A DNA stretch of 64,000 bases from Toxorhynchites rutilus septentrionalis (taxonomy: Eukaryota; Arthropoda; Insecta; Diptera; Culicidae). Under the pieces are notes generated by a model. That model did not search any database. It saw nothing but the letters and a program-made list of their open reading frames with translations, and was not told the origin of the DNA. The position numbers were made by a program, and so were the translations under genes. Position 1 is the stretch's first letter; every line of letters starts with the position of its first letter. The stretch lies in contig NC_073746.1 in the NCBI RefSeq assembly GCF_029784135.1, positions 2,562,136 through 2,626,135 on the forward strand, read 5' to 3'. This document shows positions 10,318-25,696 of the stretch, one piece after another.

Positions 10318-11686
10318 TGGGAGTCGAGCTCCAACCAAGCGAGAATTGCTTCGCATCATAATGACAGTTTTTGATCCGCTCGGTCTCATATCGCATTTCT
10401 TGATGATTCTCAAGGTTACTCTTCAGGAAGTATGGCGAATCGGATTGAAATGGGATGAGCAAATCACTGGAAAGCAGTTCGAAAGTTGGAAATCCTGGGT
10501 TAAATTGCTGCCGAAACTGGAAGACATTCAAATTCCTAGATGTTTTCATCACGCGACATCGAACGGGCATCAAACCCGAGTCCAGATGCATACGTTCGTA
10601 GATGCAGGTGAAAACGGTATGGCAGCGGTAGTATATCTGCGCTTCGAGGAAGATGGTTTAGTAGAGTGCGCATTGGTTGGTGCGAAAACACGCGTAACTC
10701 CTCTAAGATACCTGTCGATCCCACGATCGGAACTCCAGGCAGCGGTCATCGGAACGAGGCTAGCTAATACTGTAACTAAATCACTTTCCCTTCGGATATC
10801 ACAGCGCTATTTCTGGTGCGACTCCCGAAATGTTCTGTGCTGGCTGCGATCCGACCACCGTCGATACAGCCAGTATGTGGCCGCTCGAGTTAGTGAAGTG
10901 CTAGACACTACGGAAATAGATGAGTGGCATTGGATTCAGTCGGAGTGGAATGTTGCCGACGACGGTACAAAATGGACAGGACAGGTGGAGCTGAAAATTG
11001 AAGATCGCTGGTTTCTGGGGCCGGGATTTTTGAAAGGACCGGAGGAAAGCTGGCCAAAACGCAGTTTTATTAGGGAAACAACTGATGAAGAGATTCGGTC
11101 AAGCGCAATGTTCCATGGTAAAAATGCAGAACCGGTTGTTATAGCAAGTAACTATTCACGATGGATGCATCTAGTGAGAGTAACAGCATATGTACAACGC
11201 TTCGTGGATAACGTTCAGTCCAAGCGAAAGAAAATACCACAACGTAGCGGACCACTAACGAATGACGAACTTCGCCGGGCCCAGGAATACCACTTTCGCC
11301 AGGCACAGCGAGATGCTTACGCAGAGGAGCTAAGGCTGTTGGGAGGTTCTAATAACGAGGGGGAACGAATAACGCAGGTTACAAGTAGCAGCAAGATTCA
11401 CAAGCTGAGCCCCTTTTTGGACCCGGCAAATCTTTTACGAATGAACAGCAGGGCCGCGAAATGTATATTCCTATTTCCAGATGAAAAGTACCCAATCATA
11501 CTACCCGATGATCATCCCGTCACTCATTTGGTGCTCGCCGATTTTCATGAAAGGTATCATCACCGAAACTATGCTACGGTTGCGAATGAAGTTCGCCAAA
11601 GATTTTGTATTCCACGTTTGAGACGAACGCTTCGTAAGATGAGACACATGAAACTACGAATCGAACAAAAGGTAAAAGAATTATAA
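10274..11686 (+). pseudogene. BEL pol: RNase H region and truncated integrase
   Basis: An uninterrupted 470-codon frame. The N-terminal part (FDPLGLISHFLMILKVTLQ) is the Pao peptidase A17/RNase H linker family. HTFVDAGENGMAAVVYLR, SIPRSELQAA and YFWCDSRNVLCWL supply Asp, Glu and Asp in RNase H order. After a spacer, DDHPVTHLVLADFHERYHHRNYATVANEVRQRFCIP matches the H2C2 region that opens the integrase, followed by LRRTLRKM. The frame then leaves pol at about 11652 and continues into LTR sequence, so the DDE core and C-terminus are gone. Its start overlaps the end of the reverse-transcriptase frame in a different phase. Confidence 0.8.
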
Positions 11687-11916
11687 TTTTGCTAATTAAA
11701 ACCTTTAATTACGGAATATTAATCTCCTAGGACTAGTAGTAGAGTGAATATAGGAGTAAAGGAAGGGAAAAAAAACGGAGAAGAAAAACTAAACGTAAGT
11801 CACATGAAATATAAATTGTGAACGAAACTTATATTTTGTTTGTCACAGGATATTAAAATATACATTATTTGAAATCTCCGAACATCTATATTCTTCTCCA
11901 TCGGCGAAAAGTAACA
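11653..11916 (+). repeat. Truncated 3' LTR of BEL element
   Basis: 264 bp matching 6654-6916. The first 354 bp of the LTR are absent; the join to integrase coding sequence is at ACTACGAATCGAAC. Differences from the 5' copy: one extra A in an A-run and about three substitutions. Confidence 0.85.
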
Positions 11917-11921
11917 ATGGT

Positions 11922-16860
<4,939 letters not shown>

Positions 16861-17589
16861 AAGGAGATAATGCTAGTTTTATCTATAATATATTTTTGTA
16901 GTCATACATTGATTTGACTCAGGCTTATATTTATGTAGGTCTTAACTATTTAGACTTGTGTTTAAAAATGATACATGATGACTCTTTGTCTTCTTCTGCA
17001 TGATTGAATAAACAGAAGAAAAGGGTAGTAAAGGCTTTAATGATATTTTTGTGTACATTTTTGAACAGAATGCGGTACCGATTTCTACCACGTTATGTCA
17101 TCTAACCCGTTTAAAGGATGCAAGTGCATACAGGAAACGGTTTTTCCAGGGCATGCATTTGATGTATCAAAAAATACAAATTTTGAACAATGAAAAACTC
17201 AATTTAAATGCAATTACTACACACAATCACAGTCCTATGTCAAGATCCCGTCCGTGCCCCTAGGCTCAGACCCATCAACTTTCATTCAATGAAATGTAAC
17301 TTTGTAATATCACTGGAAAGTTCTAGGATTTAAATGAAACCTGAAACCTTGTTGAACGATTCCGACACCGCGCGCTACTACGAGCGATGAGTCCTGGAAT
17401 ATTCTACTGATTCGATTTATCAGAGTATACTTTCGTCGCTGCCCATTGGAATGAAAAAGTAATACGCGTTGTTAGGTACAATCCCGATTTATTGGAGAAA
17501 AATTCTCTCGTTTGCCTTCTCTCTTTCCGATATTCTCGGACACGGCATATTGAAAAACATTCGGATTTGTCGAGATTCGTGAACAGCAA
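16861..17589. other. Unrecognised spacer
   Basis: AT-rich DNA with short chance frames; no repeat or gene seen. Confidence 0.5.
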
Positions 17590-17591
17590 TA

Positions 17592-18468
17592 CAGGTCGGA
17601 CTCGATTATATACAGACTCGATTATATGTGATTCGATTATATACAGTTTTGGACTCGATTATATACAGTTTGAAAAAAATTTTTTTTTTATGTTTCAAAT
17701 ATGACTTATTTCAAGAAGAAATGTAACCTTTCAACGTTAAGGTGTAATTTAAGTGACTAATTCATATACAGTGGGGTGTGGGGTGTGAAAATCGTGATTT
17801 TTGAAGATTTTGCTTGAATTTTCACCAAGAATTAATTATATCGATATTGCAGCCAAACTAAGATAGATAGAAGTTGGGTGTCAAAGAACAAATTGTAGAG
17901 CGGTTAGAGAGCTTCAATTTGATTGATAGAAACAATTCAGTTTAATAAAAAAAATCAGGATGACATTAATAATAATACATTAACAATTACTAACTTTCAA
18001 GTTTTTCACTTCCAAAATGTTATTAAAATCCATTAATTTAGATGTTCCACTACTATATCCTGTATCAAATTTTCTCATCTTTCAAATGAAAGCAACAGAA
18101 TCGTCTTCCGTAGCGTACTTTGTAATGTAGAGCGAGTTCGAGGCAACAGAGTCCGAAACAAAAAAAAAGTTCTATAACTCTGTCATTGTTGAAATTCAAA
18201 CATATGCGTAGAAGGATTTTTTCCATCAAATATGATCGTCTATCACCCTCTGAGAGAATCTGGATATTTTTTTTTCAAGTGTGAAAGGTATTTTCTGACT
18301 TTAAGGGGATGAATCAAATATCAAATTCCTCTTTTATATTCAAAAAAAAAAGAAAAATACATGCAAAAAAAAACGAATAAAAAATATTTTTTTGATTCGA
18401 TTATAGACAGGATTCGATTATATATAGTGAAAAGAAATTAGAAACTGTATATAATTGAGTCCGCGCTG
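17592..18468. mobile_element. Pogo-like MITE
   Basis: 877 bp flanked by TA (17590-17591 and 18469-18470). Ends are inverted: CAGGTCGGACTCGATTATAT on the left, and CAGCGCGGACTCAATTATAT read inward from the right. The GACTCGATTATA motif is repeated within the first 80 bp and again inverted near the right end, as in pogo/Tigger-type non-autonomous elements. No transposase frame is present. Confidence 0.75.
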
Positions 18469-18824
18469 TATATGGAGCCAGGTACAACTTGAGATGCAGT
18501 GGGTTCATTATTTAGTGATGATTTGTGAGACCCCGATTGGGACAGATATTCCAACCAAATTCTTGAAATAGCTGGAAAAATTCGAAAAATAAAACTGGAG
18601 AGATCTGGAAGATTTTTTCTCAATTTTGTTTACGTTAGCAATAAAATTTAGGATGCAGTGTCAGTAAGTAATATTTTCAGTTTTCCTTATTCTGTTTATG
18701 ATCACATAACAGTTTGGCTGAAAAGTTCAAAGGTTGACGTCCAGATGGCACCTCTTACAAAAATCTACTTGACTATCACAATCGGCACGGATTTAACAAA
18801 AAGGAACACAAATCGATTTAATTT

Positions 18825-19000
18825 CAAATCACTTTATTTACAATGCTACAAAAACATACACAGAAACACTTGAAATTCCGCAACGAATATCCTGGATCCG
18901 CATCTGGAAAAAATAGGATTAGAAAGTACATTTTATAGACAATACTATTCATCGCCACATACCTTTTTCTTCTGGAACAATTACCTGCAAACAATATAAA
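18825..19000 (-). other. Antisense 3'-end-like gene segment inside the mariner element
   Basis: Read on the minus strand: an acceptor (TATTGTTTGCAG), a 22-base open stretch, a donor (AAAAAG then GTATGT), about 60 bases of intron-like sequence ending TTTTTTCCAG, then an exon-like stretch starting ATGCGGATCC. The latter stays in frame with the mini-exon to a stop close to an AATAAA (18833-18838 on the plus strand as TTTATT). The encoded tail is Cys-rich and unrecognised. This arrangement fits the 3' end of a captured gene, but splice signals this short also occur by chance. Confidence 0.3.
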
Positions 19001-19203
19001 TATTGTTATATTAGGCCTAATGCATATAAGTTTCGTCGGGAACATTGAAGGTTGTACATAATGCTCACAACGAGCATTCACAGAAAACACAAACACTCAT
19101 CACAACAATAACATTGTATAATCAAAACAATAACAATCGACTTGTCATAGGATAGGAATGCATGGAAACGAACCTGCTCTAAAACAAAGCCCCATTGTTT
19201 ATA

Positions 19204-19280
19204 GCGAATATTCTAGAATACCCGAGCACCGTAGTGTACCGTATAAATAGGGCACGAAATGTTCAGTACATCGTTCAGTA
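19204..19280 (+). promoter_or_regulatory. Heat-shock-type core promoter
   Basis: GAATATTCTAGAA at 19206-19218 is a perfect three-unit heat shock element (GAA, TTC, GAA with 2-base gaps). TATAAATA follows at 19242-19249, and two TCAGT initiator-like sites lie at about 19263 and 19275. The spacing from TATA to the initiators (about 23 and 35 bp) brackets a normal start. Downstream, about 230 bp of leader-like DNA has repeated TAGTGAA-TGTTCAGT phrases but no long frame. It lies inside the mariner-derived element. Confidence 0.55.
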
Positions 19281-19674
19281 GCAGCTTAATCTACATAGTG
19301 AATCGTTCATTTACAGATCAACCAACATAGTGAAATGTTCAGTTTCAAACCAACCATCGTAGTGAAATTGTTGAGTAGTAGCTTTGGCTACTACTTTAGA
19401 ACTAGAACTTTGATTGTTCAATGTAGTGAATTGTTCAGTTGAAAATAAACTACCGAAGTAAATTAGTGAAGTGGAGAAACTATCTATCTAGTGTTCCGTA
19501 GTGAAGTGAAATGCTTGGTCGGTAGAAGTACTAAAAGTACTAAAAGTGTCGGGAAGTGTTCAGACCCAGTTCCGATCCGCCAGTCGTCGATTTTCTCCCG
19601 TAACAACCATCTTTCAATGTATACGTGTCAAAATATGAAAGCAATCGGTCGATTGGTTCGTGAGTTACAGCATT

Positions 19675-20016
19675 GAGCGTGAAGCAACTTTTGTTATTGT
19701 GAAAAAATGGAAAAATCACAAATCAATGAAAACGATGGCAAAATTGCATGAATTGGGCTTAGCATTGTTTTCGCATCCACCGTATTCTCAAGATCTGACC
19801 CCCAGCGACTATTTTCTGTTCGCAGACCTGAAGAGAATGCTGGCAAGAAATTTCAGACCGAAGATGAAGTGATTACCGAAACTGAGGCCTATTTTAGAAA
19901 AAAAAACGGGAAGAGTTCTATAAAAATGGTATCGAAAAGTTGCAAGATCGCTTTAATCGCTATATCGCCCTCGAAGGCGTTTTTGAAATTGAAATTTGCA
20001 AAAAAAAAAATATGTT
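19675..20016 (+). pseudogene. Mariner transposase C-terminal remnant
   Basis: HKSMKTMAKLHELGLALFSHPPYSQDLTPSDYFLFADLKRMLARNF matches the C-terminal catalytic region of mariner transposases; PYSxDLxPSDYFLF carries the third catalytic Asp of DD34D enzymes. A frameshift near 19868 moves the continuation (ITETEAYFRKK) to another frame, and an A-run near 19905 shifts it again. The N-terminal two thirds, with the first catalytic Asp residues, are missing. A short ATGGAAAAATC just upstream may be the old N-terminus fused to the C-terminal part by internal deletion. Confidence 0.8.
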
Positions 20017-20054
20017 TACGTTGTTACCTTATAAACTTTTCAGCCGAACTGTTA

Positions 20055-21250
20055 TTTTGACATTTTTAAAAATTTTGTTTTACATTTTGTGTTATACTAA
20101 CTTATATTTGCATGTTTTCTGTGAAATTCGATATTAATTTGGGGAGTAAAGTTCTTGAAAATGACAAAAATTAAAAAAGCTGTATGAAAACGTTAAAATT
20201 TTAAAAATGGAGATTGTTTCTCTTTGGCTGTTTCGCTGGTATGGCTTAAAAATGAGCAATGTCCAGGAAAATTGGAATGTTGGTAACTCTGGATTAGGGG
20301 TACAGAAAATTTTTGATGAGGTTTTGTTTGTCAGCATACGTGTCCTTCATTGAAGAAAATGCTATACTTTTGAAGCGATCCATGAATCGTCTTAATTTTG
20401 GCCCATTTGTAAAATGTTGCTAAGCTAGGTAAAAATGTTTGCCATTATTATTCACACATCGTTCACATTGAGTTGGTCGAATGCCGAGTATACAATAGAC
20501 GTTGAAATGAGGTTTTTTTTCGGTACAAAGTAAAAAAAAGGAAATCTCTTTTTTTCTCATTATATGATGCTATAAGGCTACAATGTTCATCAACAATTTC
20601 TTCAAATTCGAGAATAGAACCCAACGAAAACAACAAGTTGTGTGACACAATGACAAAGATGATTATCAATTCCTGTCGTCCTTAGTTTACACTCTTTATC
20701 CGCATTGCCATCAAAAGAATTGATTGACATCTCAGCCGCCACGTGCTTCGAAATCAATCTTCGTATTGTTGTATTTTACTCGAAATCAAGCAAGGAGAAT
20801 AAAGTGGAAACGCAAGTTGTAAAACGGAAGACAATTACAGCCCGAGCGGCCCTATCTTTGCTGGAACGAAATGTGTTTGTCATCAAACGTGATCCTCGTT
20901 TTGTTGTCAATTTCACAATCCTTCAGCGTGAGCCAGCCCGAGCCAAGCCAAAGAGTGGAAAATGATGAGCCAAGACAGTCGATTATATTGTCGCCGATGA
21001 TACGGTGGAAATTCTTCCGCCGCCGCCGTCGCCGCCTCGTCGCCGCGTCATCTGTCGTTCCAAAAACACAGAAGCAAAGCCTTCTCTAATTAATTATCTT
21101 TTCTCAGTCATGGCTCGTTTTGTAAGCATCGAATGTACACAGACGCACAATATTCCCGGGAAAATGATGACTGTTCGAAGAAAGGTTTTTGGAGACGCGC
21201 TGTACGATGATGGGAGTTTGGTAGCAGCTCTTTCCCATCGTTTCCTTCTT
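20055..21250. other. Unrecognised DNA
   Basis: No recognisable gene. The 86-codon frame at 20705-20965 is Lys/Arg-rich without a known domain. A CCGCCG run lies near 21018-21042. Confidence 0.45.
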
Positions 21251-21251
21251 T

Positions 21252-21340
21252 GACGAAAAATCTTCCGGCTAGAACGGGAATCGAACCCGAACCCCCAGCA
21301 TGATAATGTGGGACACTAACCACTCGATCACGGGGCGGGA
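21252..21340 (-). mobile_element. Truncated tRNA-headed SINE
   Basis: On the minus strand this reads a tRNA-like head with GTGATCGAGTGGTTAGTG (A box) and GGTTCGATTCC (B box), then CCGTTCTAGCCGGAAGATTT. It matches the heads of the SINEs at 33150-33235 and 43597-43690. The SINE body that should follow (ending in GAA repeats) is absent. A tRNA pseudogene is the alternative; the shared GGA.GATTTTTCGTCAAAG continuation favours the SINE. Confidence 0.65.
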
Positions 21341-23269
21341 ATAATTTTCGTATTGTCAGTAAAAGTAGAAAATAGTCATCGGTTGTCTCGGACTCATCAT
21401 TGTGCCAGAAAAGCAGCCAGGTGAGCTGCCTGTCTCTAATTATCATTCCTATCAAACAATTGCAATGCTATCATGCATTCGTGGGCTATCATAGGAAATT
21501 CATCATCATCCGAATAATAAAACCGAACCCAGTGCGTAGTAGAAAAGTGAAAAGATTATCTTGCACTGTTATGAACAGAGAAAGGGATTGTCTCATGTAG
21601 CAGTTACGGTAGGAATATCATAGGAAAGAAGCACATGATTTGATTTTCTTTGATGTCGCATTCTGATTGATTTCAACAAAATGTTTTTTTTTCCAGCTGA
21701 ATGTAGGTTTCGCTCAGGTTGGATCACATTTGTTTCCAACTTTATTACTTTCTAACGTGTTTCAATTTCGCCAAGATCTTATATGCTATTGTGGTGCTGT
21801 ATTTTGTTAGATTTATGATCTTCAAAAACTTGTTCGCTTTTTCTATTGCACTCTGACAGTCTAAGTTCTTTTCATTCTAGTCATCAACCGACCTATTTTT
21901 GGTGATGGTAAATAAATAACGTGAATAATTGAATAATGGATTTATAAAATGAATTGATTTATAATGATTTTTATCGATATTTTACACGTTAACCTTGATT
22001 TGGGGCCGCGTTTGCAGTACTACACACGGGTAGTTTTTACATGTCAGATGGGGATGAAATTTTATGCTAGATGGGCACCATCTAGTATAAGAATCAACCA
22101 TTGGACCCTCCAGGTTTTTACGAACTTTTTGGCCAAAAAACCCTGCCCGTCAGAATGTTAATGCAGAATAATTGAAGTATTTTTGTGAATTGCTCGAGCA
22201 TGTTACGCGCTATTCCTTTCTCTTGGACTTTCTATCGAGAGGATTCTCAGTATTTTTGATTGATTACCTTCCTATTTTCATCCACAAGAAGAACTTATTG
22301 TTGTACTACACGATTATTTTGGAAACCAGGGTCTCAAACTACGGTTACTATTCACCACAGATCGTTAGTGTCCTTTTAAACATAACTTGGCCTTGTTCAG
22401 ACAATGTTGCTGAAATTGCTGTTAATTTTGATTATTTTATTAGAATTCTTCAACATGAAAGGGAAGAAATGTTTTTGACTATCTTAAAAGACTTACAAGT
22501 TGATTCAGGTGGAATACAGGAGGCAAAATTTCTTAAAACTGATTCAAAGTAGCATCAGATCAGATAGATGAAAGATGACGATTTTTTTGATGAGCGCACA
22601 ATGATTCAAGGAATTATAATCAATGAAATAAAAAGGTGGAACAAAGACCTGTGCCAGTTGTAATTACTGAACTTTGATCTGGAATTCAACCAATTTTATC
22701 AAAAATCATATTCTTTTTCGTAAAGTTGCTTCTTTTTTAAAATATATTTTCGTTGTAAAGAACAAAGAAGCTACATCCAAGAATCTTTGATTGTTTTTAT
22801 TTTCACGGTTTCATTCGCTCAATAAAATTAGGAGCGCTATCAATAGTCGACGGTGACAGATGATTTTGCTTAATCGAGAAGTGTCGTTATCTGTCATCCA
22901 AATATTGTCCAACATTTTCGAAACATGAAAATCGATTCTCCTCTCAGTGACTCCGCTTCGAGTAGGACTAAGTCGGGATAATTCGTCAACATGACTAGTT
23001 CATCAGTTATCCTCGCTCTTAACGCTCGTCAATTCATTGCTAGTTGAATAAAAAAAAACTTCAATTTACCGTGAAGCTCATTTGACGGTCAAGAATTAAA
23101 CGAACACGGAGAGTCATAGAGCAGTAGGCGAGGAAAGGGCCCGAATGACTTTGAATACAAAACTGAGAAACTGCTGAAAGAAACACAAACTCATTTCCAA
23201 TTGAATACGAAGGCCGATGGCTTCATAGTCTCCTGACTATCCTCAGTTAAATATGATCTTGCCGAGCCT
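21341..23269. other. 1.9 kb without a recognised gene
   Basis: A 126-codon frame at 22172-22552 is the only notable reading frame. It is hydrophobic at first and more charged near the end (HEREEMFLTILKDLQ), with no domain I recognise. A short palindrome (CTAGATGG...CCATCTAG) lies near 22068-22087. Confidence 0.4.
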
Positions 23270-23830
23270 TGATCACTAATATCTGCGAGGAATATAACGT
23301 TGTTTCAATGTCTAGTGCTACTGAATTTGAAGATCATTTGACAAGCGGCAAGAATATTTATGTTGGTTGAAGCTATCAGATCATTGGAAGGCAGAGGCAG
23401 ATAATTTTTAAGGATCACGAAAATGAGGAAAAGATTCGATTTTAATGATCTCAAGATTGCTGCAATGTTAGGTTCCAAAAACTTTTCCAATTTAACAACG
23501 TCGATGTCGTATAGGAAGCGTTTCCAGGGTTCTACGATGAGATTTTACAAGATCTGGATTCCGTAACCCAAAAGTAATAAATCGTCGTTACAGAAAACAA
23601 ACATTCGCAGGATTGGTGGACAAAAATTGGATACCTAAAAAGAAGTTCGCTCACTTTTCGGAACTTCGATAGCTTGTTCCTAACGATCTCGCTACTTCTC
23701 ACTCCTTGGCATTCATCGATTTTTTCTCTGAATATAATCAGAACAAGAATAAGCTTCGGAATCGGCTTACCAACGACACAATACACAGAACTTTAAAATC
23801 ACAAGATTTTGTTTATCCTCGGGCCCTATT
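23270..23830 (+). pseudogene. hAT-type transposase remnant (C-terminal dimerisation region)
   Basis: Across shifted frames the plus strand gives DWWTKIGYL, KKKFAHFSELR, ATSHSLAFIDFFSE and then KLRNRLTNDTIHRTLKS. This order matches the C-terminal dimerisation region of hAT transposases (W...L..FP.L..LA..YL..PATS..SER.FS..G.I....RNRL....V..L). At least two frameshifts and several stops are present. I could not find inverted ends or an 8-bp duplication. Identification rests on the order of short motifs and is tentative. Confidence 0.45.
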
Positions 23831-24244
23831 CCCGAATACACTTCACAGCAAAAACAAAATGAACGGCACGTCATTGAACTTCGTTTTACGAGTTAGTGAA
23901 GCGTGAAAGATAATAATGGCTTTTCAGGCAAAATGTACACTTTTCAAATAGAAATTATGAATGAAAATGAAATTCCGTATCAAATTAGTGTTCAATGTGA
24001 ATGGAAAACTTTGTTTTCTTTTGTGGAAAAATAAACTCTTACAAAAATTGTATCTGGTGATAATTTTATGTTATAACTAGCTGAACCGGCAAACAACTTC
24101 ATTAAAGATGATGTACCGGTGAAGTTGGTAGCGTATTATTTCATAGTTGTCTTTATTTGTTTTATTTCAATCGAGATTATTCAAATTTGTAAGACAGTAA
24201 TATTGCTTCCTAAATTCATGGACATCTTTTTAATGCTTGTTTGT
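23831..24244. other. Unrecognised spacer
   Basis: No gene seen. A short AGCTGAACCGGCAAACAACTTCAT near 24078 resembles the start of the dispersed repeat at 32823 (GACTCGGCAAACTTCGTCCC). Confidence 0.4.
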
Positions 24245-24915
24245 TCCTCCTAAAAATTCCGTTCACAGAAATTCACAGGAACACTGTGCTCAATGTCGTC
24301 TATATCGAAAAGTTTAGCAAGGCTGTCACAATTTACACAACCCGATTTGACTTGAGTCGAACGGATTACAGAATGCAAAACTGTCATCCGTACATGGAAT
24401 TCTGACTTTTTCTTTTTTAGATTGAACAGACACGCTGTAATGTCATGACAATGCATTGCGTTTTGGTCTGTCAATAGCAAAGGCTGTGTTGGCTTTGCTC
24501 ATTAGAGCGTCTCTCAAGTGAATGTATTCTTCCTCACACTGCTTTTGTCGATTGTGTCGTGCAAGTCGCAGTCGTTCGTTTTATACCTTCGCGTACAAGT
24601 CGCCCACAAATTGTTGGCACAACTCACGACATCATACAGTGGCGTTATCTTGACCATGTCGAATCATCAAATCATACACCCAAACTAGCGTTGGCTGGAA
24701 ACATTTCATCGTTGGCAGAAAGTATGCCATTTCGTGTGCTGGAGGGTCAAATGCGCAAATAATGCGCTGCATGATATACATGTATTGGGGAGTACTAAAT
24801 CGGGATACCATAACATGTGCTAAACATTAACTTTGGGTGTACACATAAAACCCATCGAGGTTCAAAATGAGAAATTATATCCATAATGAATGAAGTAACT
24901 GTGGTAAGGTCTCAT
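24245..24915 (-). mobile_element. Helitron-like fragment, copy 1
   Basis: Read on the minus strand this is collinear with 34433-34990, and its middle matches 29045-29565. It includes the segment around AARHNRQK..EEEYIHLRDALMSKANTA (about 24480-24560), resembling the YIHLRDAI region of Helitron Rep-helicase N-terminal domains. The frames contain stops. Three copies at different loci show a dispersed repeat family; the assignment to Helitrons depends on one short motif. Confidence 0.45.
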
Positions 24916-24949
24916 TGTTAAATGTGTATGCAATATCCGTCTTATCCTT

Positions 24950-25145
24950 CCAGAATGACTGTGGAATTTTTGTCAAAGAAACCCTGGCACTATAGCCTCA
25001 CATATTTTAGAGATTGTCACTCAGAATACATTCAAGGTGTATTGCTTGACATAGAAATCTTAATTAAGTGCTAATATGTCGCAAGTAATACTACATCGAG
25101 AGTGCGAACGTGAGCAACGTTAGTGCTATTGAAGAAGAACATGGA
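24950..25145 (+). mobile_element. Diverged SINE body
   Basis: GGAATTTTTGTCAAAGAAA, then CAGAATACATTCAAGGTGT, AAATCTTAATTAAG and a GAAGAAGAA end follow the order of the body of the SINE at 43597-43867. The tRNA-like head is absent or too diverged. An old copy. Confidence 0.55.
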
Positions 25146-25696
25146 AAGAGACTTATGAGCGGTGTGTGTTAACGATGAATTCCAGATTATTGTTTTTTCT
25201 TCGAATCACAATTTTTTGCGTCACTGTGCAGTCGCTCACCATGGTTCCAGCAACGCTTGCGAATTGAATTAACGCACATGCTCTCCATCTGGTGTTTTAT
25301 CAGGATTGATGGCAATAGCGTGATTGTCATTTCGTAATTCGAGCATCTGTGAATCGAAGAATTTCAATATTTCATTGTGCTCATTCAAAAAGACTTCCAA
25401 CTAGCCGGCGATGCGCCAGACTTTAGACGAATTGTGGTAACTTACGTATGTGCGGATGGAAGTTCGATGAAGCGGACGTAGCGACGGTTAAATTATTTGA
25501 ATTATGGTTATATGTATGGTTTGAAGCCAAATTTAAGAAAATAAATTCAGATTTCGGTAACGTCCTAATCGGTAACGTTTATAAAAATATAATAAAAAAA
25601 TAATAAGTTATTCTGTTATTATGATTTTTTTTACAGAATTGTTTTTTTTAAATGCATTTTATGCAATTTTTCATCTTTATTTCTCGGTATCTTAGG
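25146..25696. other. Unrecognised spacer
   Basis: No gene or repeat recognised. Confidence 0.4.

Larger units (their letters stand above)
6295..11921 (+). mobile_element. BEL/Pao LTR retrotransposon with internal deletions
   Basis: A 5-bp target duplication ATGGT (6295-6299 and 11917-11921) flanks a 5' LTR of 617 bp (6300-6916, TGTCACAACC...GTAACA) and a partial 3' LTR (11653-11916). The interior encodes a Pao-type gag and pol in the order gag, protease, reverse transcriptase, RNase H, integrase zinc region. Coding is broken by frameshifts near 8850, in 9000-9545, and by a small deletion near 9940. A larger deletion removed the integrase core and the first 354 bp of the 3' LTR, joining integrase directly to LTR sequence at about 11652. 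The shared 263-264 bp of LTR differ by about three substitutions and one A-run indel. Confidence 0.9.
18709..20052 (+). mobile_element. Mariner-derived element carrying foreign internal DNA
   Basis: TA on both sides (18707-18708 and 20053-20054) encloses inverted ends of about 26 bp: ACAGTTTGGCTGAAAAGTTC at the left and ACAGTTCGGCTGAAAAGTTT read inward from the right. Only the C-terminal third of a mariner transposase remains, near the right end. The central segment, about 18780-19600, does not resemble mariner. It contains a heat-shock-type promoter on the plus strand and, on the minus strand, what looks like the spliced 3' end of a gene. The element is thus non-autonomous, and appears to have picked up unrelated genomic DNA (inference). 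Confidence 0.75.
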
